Positions 23,448-31,105 of a stretch of DNA of 38,253 nt are shown in pieces (the first letter of the stretch is position 1; each line of letters begins with the position of its first letter). The position numbers were made by a program, and so were the translations under genes. Below the pieces are notes generated by a model, which was given only the letters and a program-made list of their open reading frames with translations, made no database searches and was not told the DNA's origin. Source of the stretch: Sphingopyxis sp. H115 (GTDB taxonomy: Bacteria; Pseudomonadota; Alphaproteobacteria; Sphingomonadales; Sphingomonadaceae); contig NZ_LNSA01000040.1 in NCBI RefSeq assembly GCF_001468465.1, positions 1 through 38,253 of the forward strand, given 5' to 3'.

Positions 23448-24374
23448 ATGATGATTGGCGATTTCGAACAGCGGCGCGTGGCGCTTTCGACCGGGGTCGA
23501 ACTGGATGTGGTCGATATGGGGCCGCGCGACGCGCCGGTCCTGATATTCCTGCACGGCTTTCCCGAATCGCATCGCACCTGGCGCTACCAGCTGCCGCAT
23601 TTCGCGGATCGTTTCCGCTGTATCGCTCCCGATCAGCGAGGCTATCGCGGCTCGTCGAAACCGCAGGAGGTCGAAGCCTATACGCCCGACAAGCTGATCG
23701 CCGACATCTTCGCGCTGGCCGATGCGCTCGGCGTCGAAAAATTCACGATCGTCGGGCACGACTGGGGCGGCGCAATCGCGTGGGGCGTGGCGCTCGGCGG
23801 CCAGCCGGGCGGGCTGCATCCGGCCTGGGCGGGCCGCGTGACGCGCGCGATCATCGCCAATGCGCCGCACCCGGGCATCTTCGGGCGCCTGCTTGCCACC
23901 GACCCGCAGCAGCGCGCGGCAAGCCAATATATCCGTACCTTCCGCGACCCGGCGAGCGATGCGATCATCGAGGAACATGGCATCGCCGGCATCCTTGCCC
24001 ATGCATTCGAAGGGCGCGTGCCGAGCGGCGGGCTCCAGCCCGCCGACGAGATCGGCCGCTTGCTGAAAGATTGGGAAGATCGCGACACCTGCCGCGCGAT
24101 GATCAACTGGTATCGCGGTTCGCCGATCAACGTTCCCGCAATGGACGAACCCTATGCCGAACCGCCCGCGGTGCCGTTCCCCAAACTCGGCATCCCCACC
24201 CTCGTCGTCTGGGCGCTCGACGACGTGGCGCTGCCGCCTTGCAACCTCGACGGGATGGAGGAACTGGTGCCCGATGTGACGATCGTGAAGGTGCCCGACA
24301 GCGGTCATTTCGTGCCGTGGGACGCGCCCGACGCGGTCAACGCGGCGATGGACGAATTTCTTGCCCGGCATTGA
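23448..24374 (+). CDS. Alpha/beta hydrolase, epoxide hydrolase-like
   Basis: The product is 308 residues. HGFPESH (36-42) supplies the oxyanion-hole HGxP motif. GHDWGG places the nucleophile at Asp105, which favours epoxide hydrolases or haloacid/haloalkane dehalogenases over serine esterases. Acidic Asp258/Asp259 and His287 in DSGHFVPW complete the triad. A Tyr in INWYRG (about 222) may be the cap-domain tyrosine that activates epoxides. The ATG at 23448 follows an AAGGAG at 23438-23443; the longer upstream extension lacks conservation features. It stands alone, 213 bases after the LysR gene and before an AraC regulator. Confidence 0.92.
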   Translation: MMIGDFEQRRVALSTGVELDVVDMGPRDAPVLIFLHGFPESHRTWRYQLPHFADRFRCIAPDQRGYRGSSKPQEVEAYTPDKLIADIFALADALGVEKFTIVGHDWGGAIAWGVALGGQPGGLHPAWAGRVTRAIIANAPHPGIFGRLLATDPQQRAASQYIRTFRDPASDAIIEEHGIAGILAHAFEGRVPSGGLQPADEIGRLLKDWEDRDTCRAMINWYRGSPINVPAMDEPYAEPPAVPFPKLGIPTLVVWALDDVALPPCNLDGMEELVPDVTIVKVPDSGHFVPWDAPDAVNAAMDEFLARH

Positions 24375-24406
24375 GGCAAGGCCCTGCTTTCGGTGCCAAA
24401 AAAGTG

Positions 24407-24430
24407 GCGGGCGGCGCATGCGCCGCCCGC
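24407..24430. terminator. Perfect GC-rich palindrome after the hydrolase gene
   Basis: GCGGGCGGCG and CGCCGCCCGC flank CATG; the element is a perfect 24-base palindrome 33 bases after the hydrolase stop. It would form a very stable hairpin in RNA of either strand but lacks a T-tract, so it may be a processing or stabilising element, or a repeat, rather than a true terminator. Confidence 0.5.
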
Positions 24431-24586
24431 CTTGGGGGGGTCTGGGTTTGGGGTGCGCCGGGCGCACTTATGATCGCGTCCGCAACGGTTTTCCTCCGAC
24501 AATCAGCGACGGTCGGTGATTTTGAAGCGGCGATTTAACCATAAGTTTCGTAAACATAGCAGGCTTTCAGATTCTCCCATTCTTGC

Positions 24587-24592
24587 CATAAT
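24587..24592 (+). promoter_or_regulatory. Candidate -10 element of the AraC regulator gene
   Basis: CATAAT ends six bases before the ATG at 24599, with CTTTCA 17 bases upstream as a weak -35. No Shine-Dalgarno sequence precedes the ATG, so the mRNA is probably leaderless. Confidence 0.45.
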
Positions 24593-24598
24593 CGCGCA

Positions 24599-25384
24599 AT
24601 GGATGTGGGTGGACTCAAGGTCGCCTCGATCGTGGACCGGATCGATGGCCCTTCTAGCTGGATAATCGAACGCGATATCCACACGCTCTATCTTTACGAA
24701 GCGGGAAGCTATCACTGGCTCGAAACCTGGCTCGACGGGCGGCGTACGTCGCTGGGCGACCCGCTGCCCGGCGAAATGTGGCTGGCGCCGGCGGGCCGCC
24801 GCTATCATGGTACGGCGAAGGGCGGGGCGGTCCGGTATGTCGAGGTCGAAATCCCGGCGTCGCGGCTGACCGTGGCGCCGCACACGCGCTCGCTCGCCGC
24901 GCATTACGACTTGCCGCTCGCCGCGCTGGTGCGTGCCTTGCTGGCGGGCGATGCCGGCGCGGCCGACCCGCTCGTCTCGACCCTCGCCAAAACGCTCGAC
25001 ACGATGGCGGGGCGGCCGGAAGCGCCCGCGATCGTCGAGCGGATCAACGAGTTGATGGCCTATATCCAGACCCAGCTCGAAGTGTCGTTATCGGTCGAGG
25101 AAATGGCGGCGGGGGCGGGCATGTCGGTCAACAGCCTGATCGTTCATTTCGCGCGGGCCACCGGCCAGACCCCGGCCCAATATATGCTGCGCCAGCGGCT
25201 GCGCCGTGCGTGCTGGTTCCTGATGAACCGTCCGCTGTCGGTCGCCGAGATCGCCTTTGCGACCGGCTTTTCCAGCCACGCCCATTTATGCGCGATTTTC
25301 CGCCGCAAGCTCGGCATGTCGCCCGGCGAGTGGCGCCGCCGCCATGTGTCGGCGATCCTGCCCGCGGTTTGGGAGGAGGAATAG
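24599..25384 (+). CDS. AraC-family transcriptional regulator
   Basis: The product is 261 residues. The N-terminal half (about 1-140) is a cupin-like sensing region of unknown ligand. The C-terminal AraC/XylS DNA-binding domain (about 160-255) has two HTH units. The first includes SVEEMAAGAGMSVNSLIVHFARATG; the second is PLSVAEIAFATGFSSHAHLCAIFRRKLGMSPGEWRRR, the conserved family signature. The ATG at 24599 lacks a ribosome binding site but has a -10-like CATAAT six bases before it. The regulator may control the hydrolase upstream or the serine hydrolase region downstream; nothing in the sequence decides this. Confidence 0.93.
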   Translation: MDVGGLKVASIVDRIDGPSSWIIERDIHTLYLYEAGSYHWLETWLDGRRTSLGDPLPGEMWLAPAGRRYHGTAKGGAVRYVEVEIPASRLTVAPHTRSLAAHYDLPLAALVRALLAGDAGAADPLVSTLAKTLDTMAGRPEAPAIVERINELMAYIQTQLEVSLSVEEMAAGAGMSVNSLIVHFARATGQTPAQYMLRQRLRRACWFLMNRPLSVAEIAFATGFSSHAHLCAIFRRKLGMSPGEWRRRHVSAILPAVWEEE

Positions 25385-25406
25385 CGGGCGCTGCGGCGCG
25401 ATCCGG

Positions 25407-25838
25407 CTAGTTTGCGGGTGCCAGCAGGCAGCCGCCGGCGCCGGCGTAACGGGCGCTGCGCGATGCGAGCAGCGGGACGCTGCCGGTGATCGTCTTGGTC
25501 GCGGGATCCTCGCTCAGCGAAACCATTTCCATTCCGGGCTCGAAATCGGTCTGGCAGCTGTCGAGGCTGCGCCCTTGCACATAACGGCACGAACAGCCAA
25601 TGCGCGCGGCATAGGCCGAACCCAGTTCGGCCTGCGCCTTGAACGACGGGAATTTCCAGACCACAAAAACGCCGAATAGCACCGCGATCGCCAGCGTCCA
25701 CGGCAGGCAGCCGCCCGCGCGGCGCGGTTTTTCCGGGGGCTTGACGGGCGACGGCATGAAGGCGGTCGGCGTCGGTGTCGCGGGCGTCTCGTCGCCCGTT
25801 GAAGGACCGGTCGGGTTGGTGCTAGTCACCCATGTCAT
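25407..25838 (-). CDS. Membrane-anchored Cys-motif protein of unknown function
   Basis: The product is up to 143 residues. A Pro/Thr-rich tail (1-38) is followed by one hydrophobic helix (about 46-63, LPWTLAIAVLFGVFVVW) and an exported domain. This domain has GCSCRYVQGRSLDSC and a late GAGGCLLAP, a set of four cysteines probably forming disulfides. The ATG at 25838 overlaps the start codon of the divergent serine hydrolase; an in-frame GTG at 25829 (reading VTSTNPTG) is an equally good start and would avoid the clash. The divergent pairing suggests a linked function in the periplasm. I recognise no named domain. Confidence 0.75.
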   Translation of the reverse strand: MTWVTSTNPTGPSTGDETPATPTPTAFMPSPVKPPEKPRRAGGCLPWTLAIAVLFGVFVVWKFPSFKAQAELGSAYAARIGCSCRYVQGRSLDSCQTDFEPGMEMVSLSEDPATKTITGSVPLLASRSARYAGAGGCLLAPAN

Positions 25839-26994
25839 GATCACGAAAAAACGGCTGCTGGCAAGTGCCGCCCTCGCGATGCTCGGCGTCTGGTCGTTCG
25901 GCCAGGCGGTGGGGCAGGGCAATATGGCGCCGGCATCGCCCGCGCCGAAATTCGGCGCTTCGATCGATAGTGTCGCCGCGGTCGATACGCCGCAGCGGCT
26001 GCCGGCCTTGCCCGCAGCGATCCGGACCCGCGCCGACGCGCTGTTCACCGATGCCGAGGATGTCGGACAGACGCGCGCGCTTCTCGTATTGCGCGACGGC
26101 GAGTTGATTTACGAACGTTATGGCGCGGGCTTCGGTGCCGACAGCAAGCTGATCAGCTGGTCGATGGCGAAAAGCATCACCGCGGTACTTACCGGCTTTC
26201 TCGTTGCCGACGGCCAGTTGTCGCTCGACGGGCCGGCCCCGGTGGCGGCGTGGCAGCGCAGCGGCGATCCGCGCGGCGCGATCACGCTGCGCCACCTGCT
26301 CCATATGTCGTCGGGGCTCGAACATGTCGAAACGGGCGATCCGGTGTGGCAGGGCGACACGGTGACGATGCTGTTCGGCAGCGCGGCGGGCGATATGGCC
26401 GGGTTTGCCGAAGCGAAGCCCGCGGCGGCCCAGCCCGGCGAGATTTTCAACTACAGCTCGGCGACCAGCGTGATCCTGTCGGACATATTGGCCGATGCGT
26501 TGACGCCGTCGAACAATCCCGATGCGCGGCGCGACGCGATGCGCGACTTCATCGGCGGCCGCCTGGTCGAGCCGCTTGGGATGACCAGCCTGACCCCCGA
26601 ATATGACGCGCGCGGCACGATGATCGGCGGGTCGATCATGCATGCGACCGCGCGCGATTATGCGAAATTCGGGGAATTTCTCCGCAATCGCGGCGTCGTC
26701 AACGGCCAGCGGCTGCTGCCCGAAACCTGGATCCGCTTCATGCTGACGCCGTCGGCAAAGGATGCGGGCTATGGCGGCCATATCTGGCTCAACCGGAAAC
26801 GCCCGGCCGGGGTCACGCCCGCCCTATGGCCCGACCGGGGGCCGAACGACCTGTTTGCGTGCATCGGGCATCAGGGGCAATATATCATCGTGTCGCCGTC
26901 GCAGCGGGTGACGATCGTCCGGCTCGGCGTGACGACCGACGATCAGTTTCCCGAACTGCGCCGCCATCTCGCCGATCTGGCGGAAGCGCTTTGA
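25837..26994 (+). CDS. Serine hydrolase, class C beta-lactamase-related
   Basis: The product is 385 residues with a signal peptide (MITKKRLLASAALAMLG). Catalytic motifs are SMAK at 109-112 (nucleophile Ser109) and YSS at 206-208. GHQGQYI near the C-terminus takes the place of the KTG/HxG box. This is the pattern of periplasmic esterase/6-aminohexanoate-dimer-hydrolase-like members of the family. It differs from the other serine hydrolase at 17045-18328, which is larger and carries HSG. The ATG at 25837 has no good ribosome binding site; a GTG at 25819 with GAAGGA upstream is an alternative. A small terminator follows directly. Confidence 0.92.
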   Translation: MITKKRLLASAALAMLGVWSFGQAVGQGNMAPASPAPKFGASIDSVAAVDTPQRLPALPAAIRTRADALFTDAEDVGQTRALLVLRDGELIYERYGAGFGADSKLISWSMAKSITAVLTGFLVADGQLSLDGPAPVAAWQRSGDPRGAITLRHLLHMSSGLEHVETGDPVWQGDTVTMLFGSAAGDMAGFAEAKPAAAQPGEIFNYSSATSVILSDILADALTPSNNPDARRDAMRDFIGGRLVEPLGMTSLTPEYDARGTMIGGSIMHATARDYAKFGEFLRNRGVVNGQRLLPETWIRFMLTPSAKDAGYGGHIWLNRKRPAGVTPALWPDRGPNDLFACIGHQGQYIIVSPSQRVTIVRLGVTTDDQFPELRRHLADLAEAL

Positions 26995-26997
26995 GAT

Positions 26998-27017
26998 GCC
27001 GGCTTAATGTCGGCTTT
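26998..27017 (+). terminator. Weak intrinsic terminator after the serine hydrolase
   Basis: GCCGGC and GTCGGC form a 6-bp stem with one G-U pair around the loop TTAAT, followed by TTT. It begins four bases after the stop codon. Confidence 0.45.
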
Positions 27018-27034
27018 GGGGTGGGAAGCGGACA

Positions 27035-27466
27035 TCACCCCCCGTTGAGGCGCGCCTCTTCGATCTCGCCAGCCATCAGTTGCGCTATCTCAAGCTGGAA
27101 TGCCGCCAAGTCCGGATAGTTCGTTTGGAACGAAGTTTTGACGCAGTCGGTCGGATCATCCTGATCTGCTATTTCAACGCGGACTTTCAGGCCTCCGCGT
27201 GCATTGGCCGGGGCAATTTCAAGTCCTAGAACCTTCTCATACTCGCCGTTTTCGCTGTAACCCCATTGCTCGGCAAGAGGAGCGTCCGGGTCAATTGGAT
27301 ACGCCGAAAGCTTTTCGCCAAACTCCTTTACGTCTTGCCACTGGACCCAAAAACCGCCGACCCCCGACCGACTGTCTGTGACCACGCGCATCTCCAGCCA
27401 ACCGAAGTCGTCAAGAACATGGGTAGGGGTGCCGTCATATCGGTATCGAAATGTCAAAAAGCTCAT
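27035..27466 (-). CDS. Hypothetical protein of lower-GC, possibly acquired origin
   Basis: The product is 143 residues starting MSFLTFRYRYDGTPTHVLDD. It is soluble, acidic and rich in aromatic residues (FWVQWQDVKEF), with alternating beta-strand-like segments and a C-terminal helix (FQLEIAQLMAGEIEEA). This layout resembles small immunity-like or DUF6228-type proteins, but the resemblance is too weak to name. The gene is clearly lower in GC than its neighbours: 29 of 60 bases are G or C in 27121-27180, against 51 of 60 in 26221-26280. Codon choice at third positions is correspondingly relaxed. It stands alone between two converging regions and may have been acquired horizontally. Confidence 0.65.
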   Translation of the reverse strand: MSFLTFRYRYDGTPTHVLDDFGWLEMRVVTDSRSGVGGFWVQWQDVKEFGEKLSAYPIDPDAPLAEQWGYSENGEYEKVLGLEIAPANARGGLKVRVEIADQDDPTDCVKTSFQTNYPDLAAFQLEIAQLMAGEIEEARLNGG

Positions 27467-27552
27467 AAGATGATTGTGCCTCGGAATTGCAACGTCCGCA
27501 TTCGGTCGAATTGCAGCTGGCTCGATGACGAAAGCCGTCAAAAGCCTCTGCC

Positions 27553-28383
27553 TTACAAAAGGAAATCGCCGACCAGCGTGGTGACGCAGGTGCCGCTGAG
27601 TTCGACCATGTCGCCGTCGAGGCGGCAGCCGACGTGGCCGCCGCGCTTGCTTGCCTGATAGGCCGCGAAATGGTCGCGCCCGAGCCGCGTCGTCCAATAG
27701 GGTGTCAGCACGCTGTGCGCCGATCCGGTCACCGGGTCTTCGGGGATGCCGGCGCCCGGCGCGAAGGCGCGGCTGACGACATCGGCGCCCGATGGATCGC
27801 CCACGCCGGGCGCGGTCGCGATATACAGGATATCGCTCTTGCTCAGCGCCGCCAGATCGGGCGCCAGCGCGCGCACCGCGTCGGCGCTGCGATAGACGAT
27901 CAGCGCATAGCCGCCGTCGTGCCACAATGTCTCGGCCACATCGCCGCCCATCGCGCGCGAGACGTCGGGCATCGGCTTGGCGGCGGCACGATAGGCGGGC
28001 AGCTTCATGCGGTAACGGCCGGGACCGTCGTCGTCGTCGCCGGCGCGCGCCACCGTCAATATGCCCGCCTTGCGCGTGCGAAAGCGCATGTCGCTGCGCC
28101 ACTGCGCCGCCGACAGCAGCACATGTCCGCTCGCCAGCGTCGCATGGCCGCACAGCGCCACCTCGACCGCCGGGGTGAACCAGCGCAGCTCATAATCGGC
28201 CTCGCCGCTTTCGTCGGGGACCAGAAAGGCGGTTTCGGCGAGGTTATTCTCGGCCGCGATGGCTTGCAGCGTTGCATCGTCGAGCCATTCCTCGAGCGGC
28301 ATCACCGCGGCGGGGTTGCCGGCGAAGGGGCGGTCGGCAAAGGCGTCGACCTGGCTGATCGGAAGGCGGCGTGCAGCGCTCAT
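27553..28383 (-). CDS. PhzF-family isomerase-like protein
   Basis: The product is 276 residues with the PhzF/diaminopimelate-epimerase fold. The N-terminus holds VDAFADRPFAGNPAAV and NLAETAFLVP, where Glu50 matches the catalytic acid of PhzF. GHATLASGHVL and EDPVTGSAHSVLTPYW are the other family signatures. There are no phenazine genes nearby, so it is an orphan member with unknown substrate. The ATG at 28383 overlaps the pdxH stop (ATGA), so the two are co-translated. The family is secure; the biological role is unknown. Confidence 0.92.
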   Translation of the reverse strand: MSAARRLPISQVDAFADRPFAGNPAAVMPLEEWLDDATLQAIAAENNLAETAFLVPDESGEADYELRWFTPAVEVALCGHATLASGHVLLSAAQWRSDMRFRTRKAGILTVARAGDDDDGPGRYRMKLPAYRAAAKPMPDVSRAMGGDVAETLWHDGGYALIVYRSADAVRALAPDLAALSKSDILYIATAPGVGDPSGADVVSRAFAPGAGIPEDPVTGSAHSVLTPYWTTRLGRDHFAAYQASKRGGHVGCRLDGDMVELSGTCVTTLVGDFLL

Positions 28384-28970
28384 GGATAGAGATATCCTTT
28401 CGTCCAACCATCGCCGGCGCGCTCGAACAGCGTGCGTTCGTGCAGCCGGTGGGCGCGATCCTGCCAAAATTCGATTCGCGAAGGATTAACGCGCCAGCCC
28501 GACCAGCGCGGCGGGCGCGGCACGTCCTGTCCGGCGAACCGCGCCTCCATTTCGGCAAAGCGCGCCTCGAAGGTGGCGCGGGCGTCGAGCGGGCGCGACT
28601 GGTCGCTCGCCCATGCGCCGAGCTGGCTGTCGCGGCTGCGCGTCGCGAAATAGGCATCGGCGGTGGCGGGGTCGACGGGTTCCACCGGGCCTTCGATGCG
28701 GATTTGCCGGCGCAGCGATTTCCAGTGAAAGAGTAGCGCGACATGCGGATTTTCGGCCAACTCGCCGCCCTTGCGGCTGTCGAGATTGGTGTAAAAGACG
28801 AACCCGTCGGGGCCATGGCCCTTCAGCAGCACCATGCGCAGCGACGGGCGGCCGTCGGCCGTCGTCGTCGCGAGCGCCATGGCGTTGGAGTCGTTGGGTT
28901 CGCTGCCGCGCGCCTCGGCGAACCAGCTGTCGAACAGGGCAAGGGGATCGTTGGTCATCGTCGCGGTCAT
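28380..28970 (-). CDS. pdxH: Pyridoxamine 5'-phosphate oxidase
   Basis: This FMN enzyme oxidises pyridoxine or pyridoxamine 5'-phosphate to pyridoxal 5'-phosphate. The product is about 196 residues. RMVLLKGHGPDGFVFYTN with SRKG is the FMN and substrate-binding region. FHWKSLRRQIRIEG and SDQSR follow, and the C-terminal WRVNPSRIEFWQ and RLHER segments are typical. Alternative in-frame ATGs at 28988 and 28958 differ by only a few residues, and none has a clear ribosome binding site. The stop overlaps the PhzF-family gene. The divergent neighbour is the J-protein gene. Identity is very secure. Confidence 0.95.
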   Translation of the reverse strand: MTATMTNDPLALFDSWFAEARGSEPNDSNAMALATTTADGRPSLRMVLLKGHGPDGFVFYTNLDSRKGGELAENPHVALLFHWKSLRRQIRIEGPVEPVDPATADAYFATRSRDSQLGAWASDQSRPLDARATFEARFAEMEARFAGQDVPRPPRWSGWRVNPSRIEFWQDRAHRLHERTLFERAGDGWTKGYLYP

Positions 28971-29092
28971 AATGCGCCGCGCGGACATGGTCGAGCGCGA
29001 TATGGGGGAACTTGACCGCGCCGTCGCCCATTACCACATGGCGCGCGCAATCGGGCTTCACGCCCAGTCACTTATCGGGCTACAGGAGCAAG

Positions 29093-30022
29093 ATGGCCGA
29101 TCCCTATTCCACCCTGGGCGTTGCGAAGACTGCGAGCGATGCGGAAATCAAGTCCGCCTATCGCAAGCTCGCCAAGGAACTGCATCCCGACAAGAACAAG
29201 GACAATCCCAAGGCGTCGGAGAAATTCTCCGACGTGACCAAGGCCTATGACCTTCTGTCGGACAAGGCGAAGCGTGCGCAATATGACCGTGGCGAGATCG
29301 ACGGCGACGGCAATCCCGCGATGCTCTTCGGCTATGGCGGGGGCGGCGGATTTCGCGGCGATCCGCGCGGGCAGGACGGTTTCGGCGGCTTCGGGAACGA
29401 AAGCGCCGATTTCGGCGATATTTTCGAAGGATTGTTCGGCGGCCGCGGCGGCGGCGGCGGTGGGCCGTTCGGCGGTTTCGGCGGGCGCAGCGCGCCGCCG
29501 CAAAAGGGCGCCAATGTCGCCTATCGCCTGTCGGTGTCGTTCATCGACGCCGCGACGCAGGCGCCGCAGCGCATCACGCTCGCCGACGGCAGCACGATCG
29601 ACCTGAAACTGCCGGCCGGGGTCGAAACCGGCACGCAGATGCGCCTCGCGGGCAAGGGGCAGCCCGGCCCTGGCGGCACGGGCGACGGTATCGTCACGAT
29701 CACGGTCAAGGATCATCCCTTTTATGTGCGCGAGGGCGCGAACATCCGCCTCGACCTGCCGGTAACGCTGAACGAGGCGGTCAAAGGCGCGAAGATCAAG
29801 GTGCCGACGGTCGACGGCCCCGTGATGTTGTCGATTCCGGCGGGTTCCTCGTCGGGCAAGGTCATGCGTCTCAAGGGCAAGGGCTTTAGCCAGAAAAGCG
29901 GCGGACGCGGCGACCAGCTTGTCCGCCTGATGGTCGACCTGCCCGCCGACGATGCCGCACTGATCAAGCTGCTCAGCGACTGGACCGACCCGCGCGACGT
30001 GCGGGCGGAGCTTGGCGTGTGA
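29093..30022 (+). CDS. DnaJ C-terminal-domain co-chaperone, CbpA/class B type
   Basis: The product is 309 residues. An N-terminal J domain (about 3-68) carries the DnaK-stimulating HPD motif at 31-33. A long Gly/Phe-rich linker (about 78-135) contains runs of Gly. The C-terminal substrate-binding beta domains (about 138-300) follow with no CxxCxGxG zinc fingers, so it is a class B J-protein like CbpA and not DnaJ itself. It partners DnaK. An AGGAG precedes the ATG. The next gene begins four bases after its stop, and fabI, a GNAT and aroC follow; it probably heads this unit. Confidence 0.94.
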   Translation: MADPYSTLGVAKTASDAEIKSAYRKLAKELHPDKNKDNPKASEKFSDVTKAYDLLSDKAKRAQYDRGEIDGDGNPAMLFGYGGGGGFRGDPRGQDGFGGFGNESADFGDIFEGLFGGRGGGGGGPFGGFGGRSAPPQKGANVAYRLSVSFIDAATQAPQRITLADGSTIDLKLPAGVETGTQMRLAGKGQPGPGGTGDGIVTITVKDHPFYVREGANIRLDLPVTLNEAVKGAKIKVPTVDGPVMLSIPAGSSSGKVMRLKGKGFSQKSGGRGDQLVRLMVDLPADDAALIKLLSDWTDPRDVRAELGV

Positions 30023-30025
30023 CGC

Positions 30026-31105
30026 GTGGCTGACGCCAGCAACAAGCAGAGCGTCGCAGCGCTCGAGCGCGAGGTCGCCGACGAGGTCGGCAAGGAATAT
30101 CTGGCCGAAGGTCATTCGCCGCACTCGCCCGAAGCACGCGCGGAGCGCGCCAAGCGGGTCAAGCTGCGCGCCCGCGCGCAGGGGATGCTGGAGCGCGGCC
30201 GCGAGCAGTTGGGGCCCGGCACGCGCGCCTATCATATCGTCCGCCGCGTCATCGTCGGTACCTATACCGATGGCTTCATCCACGCGGGCAATCTTGCCTA
30301 TCTGGCGCTGATCGCGCTGTTTCCCTTTTTCATCCTGCTCGCCGCGGCGCTGTCGATATTTGGCGGCAGCGTCGGGGGCGAACGGGCGGTCGAGGCGGTG
30401 TTCTCCACCATGCCGCCGACGGTCGCGAAAGCCCTGTCGGGTCCGATCCGCGAAGTGATGTCGGCGCGCACCGGCATCTTCCTGTGGCTTGGGGCGCTCG
30501 TCGCGCTGTGGACGGTGGGAAGCCTGATCGAAACGGTGCGTGACATCCTCCGCCGCGCCTATGGCACGCATTTCTCGAAGGGTTTTTTCCATTATCGCCT
30601 GCTTTCGATCGGCATCATCACCGGCGCGGTCGTGCTGATGCTGCTGTCGTTCAGCATGCAGGTGCTGATCGTCGGTATCGAACAGTTCGTGACGCGCGTA
30701 TTGCCCGAACAATATCAGGCATGGGGGGTCGTCCTGATCTCGCGCGGCGTGTCGGGCGCGGGGCTGTTCCTTGCGATCTACATGCTGTTCTACAGCCTGA
30801 CCCCGTCGAAATACCGCCGGCTCAAGAAATGCCCCAAATGGCCGGGCGCCTTGTTCACCACATTATGGTGGATCGGGGTGACGCTCGCGCTGCCGCCGCT
30901 GCTCGCCAGCCTGCTCAGCTATGACGCCACCTATGGCAGTCTTGCGGGCGTGATGGTCGCGCTCTTCTTTTTCTATCTCGTCGGATTGGGTATGGTGATG
31001 GGCGCCGAGCTCAATGCTGCTTTGGTAGAGGTTGAGGATTTGGGCCACGACGCTATTGGGCGCGTCGACGATGTGACTGTTGAAAAGGCCGGAGACAAAA
31101 AATGA
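30026..31105 (+). CDS. YihY/BrkB-family inner membrane protein
   Basis: The product is 359 residues and probably starts at the GTG (30026), four bases after the J-protein stop. About 75 charged residues precede the membrane part, which has six hydrophobic helices to about residue 330. The family signature region includes ALIALFPFFILLAAALSIFGG, GSLIETVRDILRRAYGTH and the later YFSLTPSKYRRLK-like loop (FYSLTPSKYR). Members were once called ribonuclease BN, but that activity belongs to another protein; their role is not established. The stop overlaps the fabI ATG (ATGA), so the two are co-translated. Confidence 0.9.
   Translation: MADASNKQSVAALEREVADEVGKEYLAEGHSPHSPEARAERAKRVKLRARAQGMLERGREQLGPGTRAYHIVRRVIVGTYTDGFIHAGNLAYLALIALFPFFILLAAALSIFGGSVGGERAVEAVFSTMPPTVAKALSGPIREVMSARTGIFLWLGALVALWTVGSLIETVRDILRRAYGTHFSKGFFHYRLLSIGIITGAVVLMLLSFSMQVLIVGIEQFVTRVLPEQYQAWGVVLISRGVSGAGLFLAIYMLFYSLTPSKYRRLKKCPKWPGALFTTLWWIGVTLALPPLLASLLSYDATYGSLAGVMVALFFFYLVGLGMVMGAELNAALVEVEDLGHDAIGRVDDVTVEKAGDKK

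Noticed and set aside
26995..27034. Possible short gene between the serine hydrolase and the low-GC gene
   Set aside because: Only 40 bases, occupied by a weak terminator.
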